Positions 7,733 through 15,969 of a stretch of 44,350 nt of DNA are shown one piece after another; position 1 is the first letter of the stretch, and each line of letters starts with the position of its first letter. The DNA is taken from positions 1 to 44,350 of the forward strand of contig NZ_MTHD01000008.1 in assembly GCF_001956855.1 (NCBI RefSeq). Reading direction: 5' to 3'. The position numbers and the translations under genes are program-made. The notes beneath the pieces are model-generated. The model saw only the letters and a list, made by a program, of their open reading frames with translations, did not search any database and was not told the DNA's origin. Source of the stretch: Azonexus hydrophilus (GTDB lineage Bacteria; Pseudomonadota; Gammaproteobacteria; Burkholderiales; Rhodocyclaceae).

Positions 7733-10024
7733 ATGACCTACCGTATCCGGCCGCTGGCCGTCGCCATTGGCATCGCTTTTTCTGTACCCGGCTGGGCGCA
7801 GACCATGGACGAAATTGTTGTCAGCGCAGAGCGCGACAAGACGGCAGGCAGCACGACCCAACTCGATGCCGCTACCCTGCGCCAGAACGGCACCCGCAAC
7901 AGCGACGTCGCCAGCCTGCTGCAGGATGTTCCCGGCGTCAGCTTCTACGGTGCCGGCGCCGTCTCCAGCCTGCCGGCGATCCACGGTCTGGCCGACGACC
8001 GCCTGCGGGTCAAGATCGACGGCATGGACCTGATCGCCGCCTGCCCCAACCACATGAATCCGGCGCTTTCCTACCTCGACCCGAGCCAGGTCGGCGCACT
8101 CACTGTCTATGCGGGCATCAGCCCGGTCAGCGTCGGTGGCGACAGCATCGGCGGCAGCATCGTCGCCGAAACCCGCGCACCCGAGTTCGCGACACTAGGC
8201 GAGCGCCTGGTCAAGGGCGAGGTCGGTGCCTTCTACCGCAGCAACAACCAGGCGCACGGTGTCAACGCCAGTGCCACGGCCGCCAGCGAAAACATCAGCC
8301 TGACCTACACCGGCGCCTACAGCGAGGCCGACAACTACACCGCCGGCAGGAATTTCAAGAACTATACGAACACCGGCCGCGCCGGTCACCGCCTCGACCG
8401 CGACGAAGTTGGCTCGAGCAGCTATGAAACAAGCAACCACACACTCGGCCTGGCAGTTAGGAACGCCAACCACCTCTTCGAGGTCAAGCTCGGCTATCAG
8501 GACATGCCGGAACAGCTCTACCCGAATCAACGCATGGACCTGCTCGACAACGAACAGAAGCGCATCAACCTGCGCTGGCAGGGTGAATACGACTGGGGCA
8601 AGCTGGAAGCCCGGGCCTACCACGAGACCGTCGACCATTTCATGGACTTCGGCGGCGACAAGCGCTGGTGGTATGGTGCGGCCTCGCTCGGCAACAACGG
8701 GGCTGATCCGATCAACTGCGGCGCAATGAGCGCCACCTGCGCGTACGGCATGCCGATGCTGACCGAAAGCAAAACCACCGGCGCCAGCCTGAAGGCCGAC
8801 GTCAAACTCAGCCAGCGGGACTTGCTGCGTGTCGGCGGCGAACTGCAACAGTATCGCCTGGACGACTGGTGGCCGGCTTCCGGCAGCATGATGTTCCCCG
8901 GCACATTCGTGAACATCAACGACGGCGAACGCGATCGCAAGGCACTGTTTGCAGAATGGGAAAGCCAGCTGAATACGCAATGGACAAGCTTGCTCGGCTT
9001 GCGCTACGAGCGCGTCACCATGGATGCCGGCAATGTTCATGGATACAAGACAGATATCACGACCTTGCCAACGATCGGCACCGATGTCGGCGGCCAGATT
9101 GCCGACAGCAATGCCTTCAATGCGCGTGACCGCTCCCGCGACGACAACAACTGGGATCTGACTGCGCTCGCCCGTTACAACGCCAACGCCGGCCTCGATA
9201 TCGAATTCGGCTTCGCCCGCAAGACCCGTTCGCCCGGCCTCTACGAAGCCTATCCGTGGTCGACCTGGAGCATGGCGGCAGTAATGAACAACTATGTCGG
9301 CGATGGCAACGGCTATGTCGGCAATCCCGACCTGAAGCCGGAAAAGGCACACACGCTGTCTGCCAGCTTTGACTGGCACGCCGCAGATCGTAATTGGGAA
9401 TTCAAGGCCACGCCGTATTACACCCACGTCACCGACTATATCGACGCCGTGCAGTGGAATGCAGCGACAAACAGCGCCAGAACGACCCTGTTACGGAACC
9501 AGTTCACCGTTTTGCGCTACACCAACCAGTCGGCCCGCCTCTATGGCCTCGACCTTTCGGGCAAGATGCCGTTGGCTGCAACAGGCTTTGGCGAACTGGG
9601 CATGAAGGGCGTTCTCAGCTACACCCGCGGTAAAAACCGCGACACTGGCGATGACCTGTACAACATCATGCCACTCAACGCCAAACTGACGCTGACACAG
9701 AAACGTGGAAACTGGGACAACGCACTGGAAGTGATCGGCGTGGCAGCCAAGAACAAGGTTTCCGACATGCGTAATGAAACCAAGACGTCCGGATACGGGC
9801 TGGTCAATCTGCGACTCAGCCACAGCTGGAAGCAGATCCGGCTGGATTTCGGTATCGAGAACCTGTTTGACCGTTACTACGAAATGCCGCTGGGCGGCGC
9901 CTACCTCGGCCAGGGTCGGACGATGTCGATCAATCCGGCGACCACCGATGGCATGATCGGCTGGGGCAATCCGGTACCGGGCATGGGTCGTTCGCTGTAT
10001 GCCGGCATCAATGTCAAGTTCTGA
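7733..10024 (+). CDS. TonB-dependent copper receptor (OprC/NosA type)
   Basis: A 763-residue outer-membrane receptor. It has a signal peptide of about 22 residues ending GWA-QTMDE, a plug domain (about residues 35-160), then a 22-strand barrel ending GINVKF with the terminal phenylalanine typical of outer-membrane proteins. The plug contains MDLIAACPNHMNPALSY. The CxxxM pair C104/M108 matches the copper-binding motif known from Pseudomonas OprC, and SVGGDSIGG is also shared with that family. It presumably imports copper using TonB energy. The frame is open from 7643, but the ATG at 7733 gives the signal peptide and has AAGGGG upstream. A terminator follows, then a Crp/Fnr-type regulator, which suggests control by oxygen or nitrogen oxides. 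Confidence 0.9.
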   Translation: MTYRIRPLAVAIGIAFSVPGWAQTMDEIVVSAERDKTAGSTTQLDAATLRQNGTRNSDVASLLQDVPGVSFYGAGAVSSLPAIHGLADDRLRVKIDGMDLIAACPNHMNPALSYLDPSQVGALTVYAGISPVSVGGDSIGGSIVAETRAPEFATLGERLVKGEVGAFYRSNNQAHGVNASATAASENISLTYTGAYSEADNYTAGRNFKNYTNTGRAGHRLDRDEVGSSSYETSNHTLGLAVRNANHLFEVKLGYQDMPEQLYPNQRMDLLDNEQKRINLRWQGEYDWGKLEARAYHETVDHFMDFGGDKRWWYGAASLGNNGADPINCGAMSATCAYGMPMLTESKTTGASLKADVKLSQRDLLRVGGELQQYRLDDWWPASGSMMFPGTFVNINDGERDRKALFAEWESQLNTQWTSLLGLRYERVTMDAGNVHGYKTDITTLPTIGTDVGGQIADSNAFNARDRSRDDNNWDLTALARYNANAGLDIEFGFARKTRSPGLYEAYPWSTWSMAAVMNNYVGDGNGYVGNPDLKPEKAHTLSASFDWHAADRNWEFKATPYYTHVTDYIDAVQWNAATNSARTTLLRNQFTVLRYTNQSARLYGLDLSGKMPLAATGFGELGMKGVLSYTRGKNRDTGDDLYNIMPLNAKLTLTQKRGNWDNALEVIGVAAKNKVSDMRNETKTSGYGLVNLRLSHSWKQIRLDFGIENLFDRYYEMPLGGAYLGQGRTMSINPATTDGMIGWGNPVPGMGRSLYAGINVKF

Positions 10025-10044
10025 ACCCGTCAGTTGAAGCAAGC

Positions 10045-10072
10045 GCCCCGGTCAATCCCGACCGGGGCTTTT
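10045..10072 (+). terminator. Rho-independent terminator after the copper receptor
   Basis: GCCCCGGT (10045-10052) and ACCGGGGC (10061-10068) form a perfect 8-bp GC-rich stem with an 8-base loop, followed by TTTT. It lies 20 bases after the receptor stop and 22 bases before the regulator start, so any co-transcription of the two must be by read-through. Confidence 0.88.
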
Positions 10073-10094
10073 GGCGTTTGTGGAGGAGCAAAAA

Positions 10095-10679
10095 ATGGCC
10101 TTTTTCACGGTCGACCGCAACAAAGCGGAAAATTCGAGAAAACCCCGTCTGCTCGACTGCGGCGAGCGCCTCTACGATGCCGGCAGCGAAGGTCTGGCCT
10201 GGCGCCTGCAACGCGGCGTGATCCGCCTCGATAGCCCGCACGCGAACGGCGAACGCTTCGCCAGCCTGGCCATCGCCGGCGACATCGTCGGTTGCGAAAC
10301 GCTGCTGTTCGGCGCCTACACCTTTTCCGCCAGCGCGCTGACCGGCTGTGAACTGGCCCCATGGCCGGAAGGCGAACCGGCGCTCGCCGGCGAAAGCCTG
10401 CTGGCCTCGCTGGCACGGGCCCAGCAACGGGCCGGCGAAATCGTCGCACTGCGCGGCGGTCAGGCGGCCGAGCGGGTGCTTGGCCTGATCCGGCTGCTGG
10501 TCGACCAGAACGGCCAGGTCATCCTGCCGATGCGCCAGGACATCGCCGAGATCACCGACCTGCGCTTCGAAACCATCTCGCGCATCATCAAGCAGCTGGA
10601 ACGCAGCGGCATCCTGAACCCGGCTCGCGTCGCCGGCGTGCATGCGACACGCAGCTTCCACTACGCCGGACCGAACTGA
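10095..10679 (+). CDS. Crp/Fnr-family transcriptional regulator
   Basis: A 194-residue regulator, shorter than CRP or FNR (210-250). An abbreviated cyclic-nucleotide-type sensor domain (about residues 15-90, with AGDIVGCETLLFGAYTFSA) precedes a long dimer helix. The C-terminal helix-turn-helix is at about 148-170 (RQDIAEITDLRFETISRII), a clear Crp/Fnr recognition motif. The cysteines are C22, C67 and C85; the spaced N-terminal cluster of FNR is absent and so is the usual cAMP-binding GE...RxA pattern. It therefore may sense nitric oxide through haem, redox or something else. The start at 10095 has GGAGGAG 6 bases upstream. Its only near promoter space is 22 bases after the receptor terminator. 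Confidence 0.9.
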   Translation: MAFFTVDRNKAENSRKPRLLDCGERLYDAGSEGLAWRLQRGVIRLDSPHANGERFASLAIAGDIVGCETLLFGAYTFSASALTGCELAPWPEGEPALAGESLLASLARAQQRAGEIVALRGGQAAERVLGLIRLLVDQNGQVILPMRQDIAEITDLRFETISRIIKQLERSGILNPARVAGVHATRSFHYAGPN

Positions 10680-10710
10680 ACAGACAAAGGAAAAGGGAAT
10701 CCGGAATTGA

Positions 10711-10990
10711 CGACGGGGACCGAAGTCCCCGCCGGCTATCTTTGGTAACAAGGCTCTAGCAGCCCCGGCTAACCGTTTTTAGGCGGCAATAGCGAATTGC
10801 TCATCATTGGCAATTATGGATTTGCTTCATTAACGTCGATCGCCTGACGAGTTGCCTGCGCACCTTTGCCCGCCCTGTCGAAACCAGTACACCCCCATCC
10901 AAACGCACTGCAACCAATGCCCTTGGGTGGAGGTGAGGGGAATCGAACCCCTGTCCAGAACGCCTCCAGATTGCCGGAATTACAACCATG
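10711..10990 (-). ncRNA. ssrA: Permuted two-piece tmRNA (ssrA)
   Basis: Ribosome-rescue tmRNA encoded in permuted order. Reading the minus strand, the acceptor piece comes first (about 10990 to 10926). It ends with a T arm (AGGGG-TTCGATT-CCCCT) and acceptor strand CACCTCC plus A. Next is a spacer of about 29 bases (10925-10897). The coding piece then starts with GGGGGTG (10896-10890) and continues TACTGGTTTCGACAGG, the conserved tmRNA 5' signature. GGGGGTG pairs fully with CACCTCC and creates the G3-U70 wobble that marks alanine tRNAs. The tag frame is at 10811-10779. A 7-bp UUCG hairpin (10731-10714) near the lower end is taken as the approximate 3' boundary; the mature ends are estimates. 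The genome shows ACCC, so the final A of CCA is not encoded. Confidence 0.9.
10779..10811 (-). other. tmRNA tag-peptide reading frame
   Basis: Ten codons plus TAA encode ANDEQFAIAA. This has the proteobacterial degradation-tag form: ANDE start and a hydrophobic AA end for ClpXP. The resume codon is GCC. A first alanine would be added from the charged tmRNA itself. It lies in the coding piece about 80 bases after its 5' end. Confidence 0.9.
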
Positions 10991-10996
10991 CTCTGG

Positions 10997-11025
10997 ATTA
11001 TGGGGGCGGGGGGATGCTTTTTCAA
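10997..11025 (-). promoter_or_regulatory. Sigma-70 promoter of ssrA
   Basis: On the minus strand, TTGAAA (11025-11020), a 17-base spacer and CATAAT (11002-10997) make a near-consensus promoter. Transcription would start near 10990. That leaves about 65 bases up to the acceptor end, a fitting size for a tmRNA acceptor piece. Confidence 0.75.
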
Positions 11026-11044
11026 GCCATCCGCACAAATTGGG

Positions 11045-11560
11045 CTAACGGCCGCACCAGCCGAGGAAACGGGAAAAGCCGTGGATGCCCCGCAGATCTT
11101 CAGAAGCGGCGTAGGTTGAGCGGACGCGCCGGGTTGTGCCGTCGAACATGACATTGAAGCGCGCCGGCTCGTTCCAGTCGTTGCAGTAGCGCCATTCCCA
11201 GACCAGTTCGTCGCGTGCCTTGTAATAGATGGTCCAGTGCGGCACCGGCGGACCTAGCAGGCGCAGCACTTCTTCCTCGCTCATCTGAGGCTGGATTTTT
11301 GCGAATTGTTCGCCAGCCAGAACATTTTGCCGGGCGATGATCCGGCCGCTCGCATCGCTGCGCACGAACCAGGTACGGTAGCCTTGCGGCCCTTCCGGAT
11401 AAACCAGGGTTTCGCCGCCGTCCGCATCGTGCCAGCGCATCACCGGCTGGCCCATGCGCTGCTCGATGTCGGCGATGCCGAGATTGGCTGACGCCAGATC
11501 GCCACCCGTCGCACAAGCTGCCAGCAAGATTGCCGTCAGGAGGTACGCGGCGGCGCGCAA
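11045..11560 (-). CDS. BamE/SmpA-like lipoprotein
   Basis: A 171-residue protein with a lipoprotein signal: a hydrophobic stretch followed by the lipobox LAAC with C16 as the lipidation site. The residue after the cysteine is alanine, so outer-membrane sorting is expected. The mature part has two similar segments, IEQRMGQPVMRW (about residues 32-43) and EEEVLRLLGPPVPHW (about 96-110), each starting with the helix-glycine-proline pattern of the SmpA/OmlA (BamE) fold. It starts with TTG at 11560, 4 bases after the riboflavin synthase stop; GAGG lies about 9 bases upstream. True BamE is usually shorter, so this is a BamE-like paralogue rather than a sure BAM subunit. Confidence 0.78.
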   Translation of the reverse strand: MRAAAYLLTAILLAACATGGDLASANLGIADIEQRMGQPVMRWHDADGGETLVYPEGPQGYRTWFVRSDASGRIIARQNVLAGEQFAKIQPQMSEEEVLRLLGPPVPHWTIYYKARDELVWEWRYCNDWNEPARFNVMFDGTTRRVRSTYAASEDLRGIHGFSRFLGWCGR

Positions 11561-11564
11561 GGGA

Positions 11565-12161
11565 TCAGGCCTCTTGGGCGGCGCTCAGCAGGCGCTCGCA
11601 GTAGCGGGCGATCAGGTCAACTTCGAGATTGACCTTACTGCCCGGCTGCAGGCGATTCAGCGTGGTGTTTTCGAGCGTGTGCGGGATCAGGTTGATGGTG
11701 AAGTCGGTGCCCTTGACTTCATTGGTCGTCAGGCTGGTGCCGTCGACGACGATCGAACCCTTGCGCGCGATGAATTTGGCGATTTCCTCCGGCGCCCGGA
11801 TTTCGAGCAGGCGGTTGTCGCCGACTGCATCGAAGCGCAGGACTTCACCAACACCGTCGACATGTCCGGAAACCAGGTGGCCGCCGATGACATCGTTCAG
11901 ACGCAGCGCCTTTTCCAGGTTGACCGGGCCGGGCGCGTCGAGACCGACGGTGCAGGAAAGGGTTTCCGGCGATACGTCGACCATGAAACAGCCACCCTCG
12001 GTGGCAACCACCGTCAGGCAGACACCGTTATGGGCGATGGAGTCACCGAGCGCGACATCCCCGATGTTCAGCTTGCCGGCGTCGACAGTCAGCCGGTAAC
12101 CGACTTCGCGCGGTGTGAGTTGCGTGATGCGGCCAACCGCCGCGACGATTCCTGAGAACAT
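11565..12161 (-). CDS. ribE: Riboflavin synthase, alpha chain
   Basis: A 198-residue riboflavin synthase, which converts two 6,7-dimethyl-8-ribityllumazine molecules to riboflavin. It begins with the diagnostic MFSGIV and holds two lumazine-binding repeats, the first containing GVCLTVVA (about residues 46-53) and the second GTSLTTNEV (about 141-149). GHLVSGHVDG marks the start of the second barrel. The length is usual (about 200-215). No other rib gene and no FMN riboswitch was seen nearby. The lipoprotein gene follows 4 bases downstream, an arrangement that suggests shared transcription only. Confidence 0.96.
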   Translation of the reverse strand: MFSGIVAAVGRITQLTPREVGYRLTVDAGKLNIGDVALGDSIAHNGVCLTVVATEGGCFMVDVSPETLSCTVGLDAPGPVNLEKALRLNDVIGGHLVSGHVDGVGEVLRFDAVGDNRLLEIRAPEEIAKFIARKGSIVVDGTSLTTNEVKGTDFTINLIPHTLENTTLNRLQPGSKVNLEVDLIARYCERLLSAAQEA

Positions 12162-12198
12162 GGCAGATCCGTTGTACGAAAAGCGGGGACTTTATCAC

Positions 12199-12208
12199 GT
12201 CGACCGCA
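12199..12208 (+). repeat. Intergenic copy of the GTCGACCGCA motif
   Basis: One of 12 exact copies of GTCGACCGCA seen in the window. The plus-orientation copies start at 875, 2236, 2467, 10110, 12199, 15659, 31540, 34745, 36609 and 38006; the minus-orientation copies span 49-58 and 7608-7617. This copy is not in any gene, so it is not explained by protein coding. Many copies extend to GTCGACCGCARNAA. Confidence 0.7.
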
Positions 12209-12220
12209 GCAAACCATGGT

Positions 12221-13981
12221 TCAGAGGCCGGTTTCAATTCCGTGCTTTTTCGCCACGGTCATGTAGAGCTGGCGGGCGGAAGCAACCTTGGGGCTCTTGC
12301 GATCCTTGCGCTGGGCCCGCTGCAGGTAATCGAATGCACGTTCGGCAAGCGCCGGATTCCAGCCCTTCTGGTCCATCAGCGTGTAGATGGCCTTGGCGGC
12401 ATTGACCAGGAACTGCAGATTCGGCACCTGATCGGCGGCCTGTATCAGCAATTGCACAGAACCCTCGAAATCACCGGCACGAGCCGCCAGAACGCCCTTG
12501 TTGTTGAGATCGACAATCTCCCGACCAACCTGTTCGAGCAGGACCTTGCCGGCATCCGACTGACCGGTCTTTTCAAAGACATTGTTGATATGGCCGATCA
12601 GATGGCTATCTTCGTGATTCTCCGCGGCTACCTGGCGCATGATCTTCTCGGCTGCTTGCTGCTTGCCGGTGGCGTAACAGGCGTGCGCGAGGTCGATGGC
12701 CAGACGCTGCGAGACGCTGCGCCCCTTCGCCGCACCCTCGGATTCGACTTCCTGCTGCAGACTCAGCGCCTGATCGACAAATTGCTGCGCCTTGTCGGTT
12801 GCTCCCTCGAATTCCAGACACAGGCTTTCGGTAACCAGTGCCGCGAGTTCTGCCTGCTTGTCACCGCGCAATTCGCGTTTCATGTCGGCAGCGACCTTGC
12901 GCGAGGCATCGACATCGCCGCGCTCGACGAGTACGCGCGACAGGTTGGCAAAGTCGTCCACCGTGCGCAGGCTGGACCCCTTGCTGCGCTCGATCACCTT
13001 GCCGTAGGCCTTTTCGGCCGCCAGCAGATCCTTGTTGCGGGCAGCCACGTCACCCACCAGGCGCTGACGGACAGTGTTGTGCGGCGAGGCGTCGGCGGCC
13101 CGCTGCAGCACCTGCTGGGCGTCCTTGAGACGCCCCTGGGCTTCATGGACGGATGCGAGAAAATCATAGGCCGAAAGATATTCCGGCGCCTCCTGCAGCA
13201 CTTGCCCGGCCAACTGCTCCGCCTCATCGAGCGCGTTGCGGTCACGCAGCGCCGTCGCCAGACCCATTTTCGCCCAGGGCACGACGCGGCCCTCAAGAAC
13301 ACGCCGGTAAACCTCTTCAGCCTCACCGGTCCGGCCCAACTGGTGCAACAACTCCCCCTTGAAGCGCAGGGCGTCGAACTGATACAGCGGCTGCTGCTGG
13401 ATCACCCGGTCGCAGGCGGCAATTGCCTCGTGCAATTCGCCGCGTTCGATCTGCTCGTAGATCTTGCGCAGCACATGCTTCTTGTAGATGGCCCGGACCA
13501 GTCGGGCCTGCAACTGTTCCGAAGTAAACGGCTTGATCAGGTAGTCGTCAGGCGCCAGCTCGGCCAGTGCCACCACATTGGTATAGCCTCGCTCGCTGGT
13601 GATGATCATGTACACCGTGGCCAGCGGAATCAGGTGAGCATGCCGGAGTTCCTCAAGCAGTTGCTGACCGTCACGGCCGTCGTCCAGCACGAAATCCGAG
13701 AGGATGATGTCGAAACGGTTAGACTTGACCTGGCGGATCACCTCGGCGGAATTGCCGGCACCATGTACCGCGGTGACGCCAAGCGCGCCCAGCATCAGAC
13801 GCAGCGAGTCTCGCGCCGGCGAATGACGGTCGACGATCAGGACACGTTTTTTGGTCAGCGACTGGTGAAGAACGAGGAGCATTTCCTCGTTGTCCAGCGC
13901 GCCGACACTGTTGGCTGCTTGGCTACTCATTGCCGGCAAATTACTTGAGTTCGTCATGCAGGGCAAGGCAGGCCGGCGCAT
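12221..13981 (-). CDS. Response regulator receiver-TPR protein
   Basis: A protein of up to 586 residues with an N-terminal CheY-like receiver (about residues 45-165). D51 is the acidic pocket, D96 in ILSDFVLDD is the phospho-acceptor, and K150 in YLIKPF is the conserved lysine. The rest (about 180-570) is a series of tetratricopeptide repeats, e.g. LHQLGRTGEAEEVYRRVLEG and AYDFLASVHEAQGRLKDAQQVL. No DNA-binding or enzymatic output domain is present, so phosphorylation probably changes protein-protein binding. No partner histidine kinase is adjacent. In-frame ATGs at 13957 and 13930 are equally possible starts; 13981 has CAGG just upstream. It lies alone between ribE and the divergent mnmG. 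Confidence 0.9.
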   Translation of the reverse strand: MRRPALPCMTNSSNLPAMSSQAANSVGALDNEEMLLVLHQSLTKKRVLIVDRHSPARDSLRLMLGALGVTAVHGAGNSAEVIRQVKSNRFDIILSDFVLDDGRDGQQLLEELRHAHLIPLATVYMIITSERGYTNVVALAELAPDDYLIKPFTSEQLQARLVRAIYKKHVLRKIYEQIERGELHEAIAACDRVIQQQPLYQFDALRFKGELLHQLGRTGEAEEVYRRVLEGRVVPWAKMGLATALRDRNALDEAEQLAGQVLQEAPEYLSAYDFLASVHEAQGRLKDAQQVLQRAADASPHNTVRQRLVGDVAARNKDLLAAEKAYGKVIERSKGSSLRTVDDFANLSRVLVERGDVDASRKVAADMKRELRGDKQAELAALVTESLCLEFEGATDKAQQFVDQALSLQQEVESEGAAKGRSVSQRLAIDLAHACYATGKQQAAEKIMRQVAAENHEDSHLIGHINNVFEKTGQSDAGKVLLEQVGREIVDLNNKGVLAARAGDFEGSVQLLIQAADQVPNLQFLVNAAKAIYTLMDQKGWNPALAERAFDYLQRAQRKDRKSPKVASARQLYMTVAKKHGIETGL

Positions 13982-14028
13982 GCCTGCAGTCAGCCGTGCT
14001 AAACCTGTGATTTTTCAGCAACCTGACG

Positions 14029-14034
14029 TAAAAT
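14029..14034 (+). promoter_or_regulatory. Putative -10 of the mnmG operon
   Basis: TAAAAT lies 36 bases before the mnmG start in the divergent gap after the receiver-TPR gene. The -35 region at 17-base spacing (TGTGAT) is weak, so this is only a candidate. Confidence 0.35.
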
Positions 14035-14070
14035 CGCCGGTCCTTACTGCGCCGCAACATTCCCATCCCG

Positions 14071-15969
14071 ATGCTCTACCCAACCCGTTTCGATGTCATC
14101 GTTGTCGGCGGCGGCCACGCCGGTACCGAAGCCGCGCTCGCCGCGGCGCGGGCCGGCGCGAACACGCTGCTGCTGACGCACAACCTCGATACGCTCGGGG
14201 CGATGAGCTGCAATCCATCGATTGGCGGTATCGGCAAGGGCCACCTGGTGCGCGAGGTTGATGCGCTGGGCGGCGCGATGGCGGCAGCCACCGACGAGTC
14301 CGGCATCCAGTTCCGCATCCTCAACGCGTCGAAAGGCCCGGCCGTGAGGGCGACGCGCGCCCAGGCCGACCGCGTGCTGTACAAGCAGGCGATTCGCTCG
14401 CGCCTGGAAAACCAGCCCAATCTGACCATCTTTGCTGAAGCCTGCGACGACCTGATCGTCGAAGGCGACAAGGTCTGTGGCGCCGTCACCCAACTGGGCA
14501 TCCGCTTTTTGGCCCAATCCGTGGTGTTGACCGCAGGAACCTTCCTCAACGGCAAGATCCACGTCGGGCTGGAGAACTACACCGGCGGGCGCATGGGCGA
14601 TCCGCCGTCGAATTCGCTGGCGGCTCGCCTGAAAGAGTTGAAGCTGCCACAAGGCCGGCTGAAGACCGGCACGCCACCGCGCCTGGATGGCAAGACCATC
14701 GATTTTTCGGTGATGGAAGAACAGCATTCGGACGACCCGATGCCGGTGTTTTCCTTCCTTGGCAGCGCGGCGCAACACCCGCAGCAGTTGCCGTGCTGGA
14801 TCACCGAAACCAACGAGAAGACGCACGACATCATCCGCAGCGGGCTCGACCGCTCGCCGATGTACACCGGCGTCATCGAAGGCGTCGGCCCGCGCTACTG
14901 TCCGTCGATCGAGGACAAGATCCACCGCTTCGCCGACAAGAACCGGCACAACGTCTTCCTCGAACCGGAAGGCCTGACGACGCACGAGATCTACCCGAAC
15001 GGCGTGTCGACGAGCCTGCCTTTCGACATCCAGCTGGCGCTGGTGCGCTCGATCCGCGGCATGGAAAACGTGCACATCCTGCGCCCCGGCTACGCCATCG
15101 AATACGATTTCTACGATCCGCGCGGCCTGAAGGACACGCTGGAATCGAAGGCCATCAACGGCCTGTTCTTCGCCGGCCAGATCAACGGCACCACCGGCTA
15201 CGAGGAAGCGGCAGCGCAGGGCCTGCTCGCCGGCATCAACGCCGTGCGCTACGTCAAGGGCGAGCCGGGCTGGTGCCCGAAGCGCAACGAGGCCTACCTT
15301 GGCGTGCTGGTCGACGACCTGATCACGCGTGGCGTTTCCGACCCGTACCGGATGTTCACCAGCCGCGCCGAATATCGCCTCTCCCTGCGTGAGGACAACG
15401 CCGACCTGCGCCTGACCGAACAGGGCAGGGCGCTCGGTCTGGTCGACGATGTCCGCTGGGAAGCTTTCTGCCGCAAACGTGACGCGATCGCCAGCGAACA
15501 GGAGCGGCTGAAGTCGACCTGGGTCAATCCGAAGATCACGCCAGTCGAGGACAGCATCCGCGTGCTCGGCAAGGCGATCGACCACGAATACAACCTGTTC
15601 GAACTGCTGCGTCGGCCGGAAGTCAGCTATCGCAGCCTGATTTCGCTGGAAATTGACGGTCGACCGCAAGAATTGCCGGAAATTGACGAAGCGGTCATCG
15701 AACAACTGGAAATCTCGGCCAAATATCAAGGCTACATCGACCGCCAGGCCGACGAAGTCGCCAAGGCGGCCAGCTACGAGAACACCGTGCTGCCGGCCGA
15801 TCTCGACTACGTGACGGTCGCCGGCCTGTCCAACGAGGTCCGCCAGAAGCTGCAGCAACACAGGCCGCAGACCATTGGCCAGGCCTCGCGCATCCAGGGT
15901 CTGACGCCGGCGGCAATCTCGCTGCTGCTGATCCACCTGAAGCGCTTCAAGCTGTCGCAAGCCGCATGA
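14071..15969 (+). CDS. mnmG: tRNA uridine-5-carboxymethylaminomethyl modification enzyme MnmG
   Basis: A 632-residue FAD protein that works with MnmE to modify the wobble uridine (U34) of several tRNAs. The N-terminal dinucleotide-binding motif is [12 protein letters not shown] (about residues 11-22). It is followed by the GidA signatures [18 protein letters not shown] and [14 protein letters not shown] [12 protein letters not shown]. The C-terminal helical domain that binds MnmE and tRNA is complete. The length fits the family (about 630). The gene starts the operon mnmG-rsmG-parA-parB, with the next start overlapping its stop by 4 bases (ATGA). This cluster normally lies close to oriC. Confidence 0.98.
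   Translation: MLYPTRFDVIVVGGGHAGTEAALAAARAGANTLLLTHNLDTLGAMSCNPSIGGIGKGHLVREVDALGGAMAAATDESGIQFRILNASKGPAVRATRAQADRVLYKQAIRSRLENQPNLTIFAEACDDLIVEGDKVCGAVTQLGIRFLAQSVVLTAGTFLNGKIHVGLENYTGGRMGDPPSNSLAARLKELKLPQGRLKTGTPPRLDGKTIDFSVMEEQHSDDPMPVFSFLGSAAQHPQQLPCWITETNEKTHDIIRSGLDRSPMYTGVIEGVGPRYCPSIEDKIHRFADKNRHNVFLEPEGLTTHEIYPNGVSTSLPFDIQLALVRSIRGMENVHILRPGYAIEYDFYDPRGLKDTLESKAINGLFFAGQINGTTGYEEAAAQGLLAGINAVRYVKGEPGWCPKRNEAYLGVLVDDLITRGVSDPYRMFTSRAEYRLSLREDNADLRLTEQGRALGLVDDVRWEAFCRKRDAIASEQERLKSTWVNPKITPVEDSIRVLGKAIDHEYNLFELLRRPEVSYRSLISLEIDGRPQELPEIDEAVIEQLEISAKYQGYIDRQADEVAKAASYENTVLPADLDYVTVAGLSNEVRQKLQQHRPQTIGQASRIQGLTPAAISLLLIHLKRFKLSQAA

Noticed and set aside
10711..10731. UUCG hairpin as a rho-independent terminator for ssrA
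   Set aside because: The 7-bp stem is stable but no T-run follows on the minus strand, so it may be a structural part or a processing boundary of the coding piece.
10921..10990. Ordinary tRNA gene
   Set aside because: A T arm and acceptor strand are present, but there is no anticodon arm or 5' half upstream. The matching 5' half lies downstream, and it carries the tmRNA signature.
12242..13948. Open frame of 568 codons on the plus strand
   Set aside because: It is antisense to the receiver-TPR gene and has no recognisable motif.
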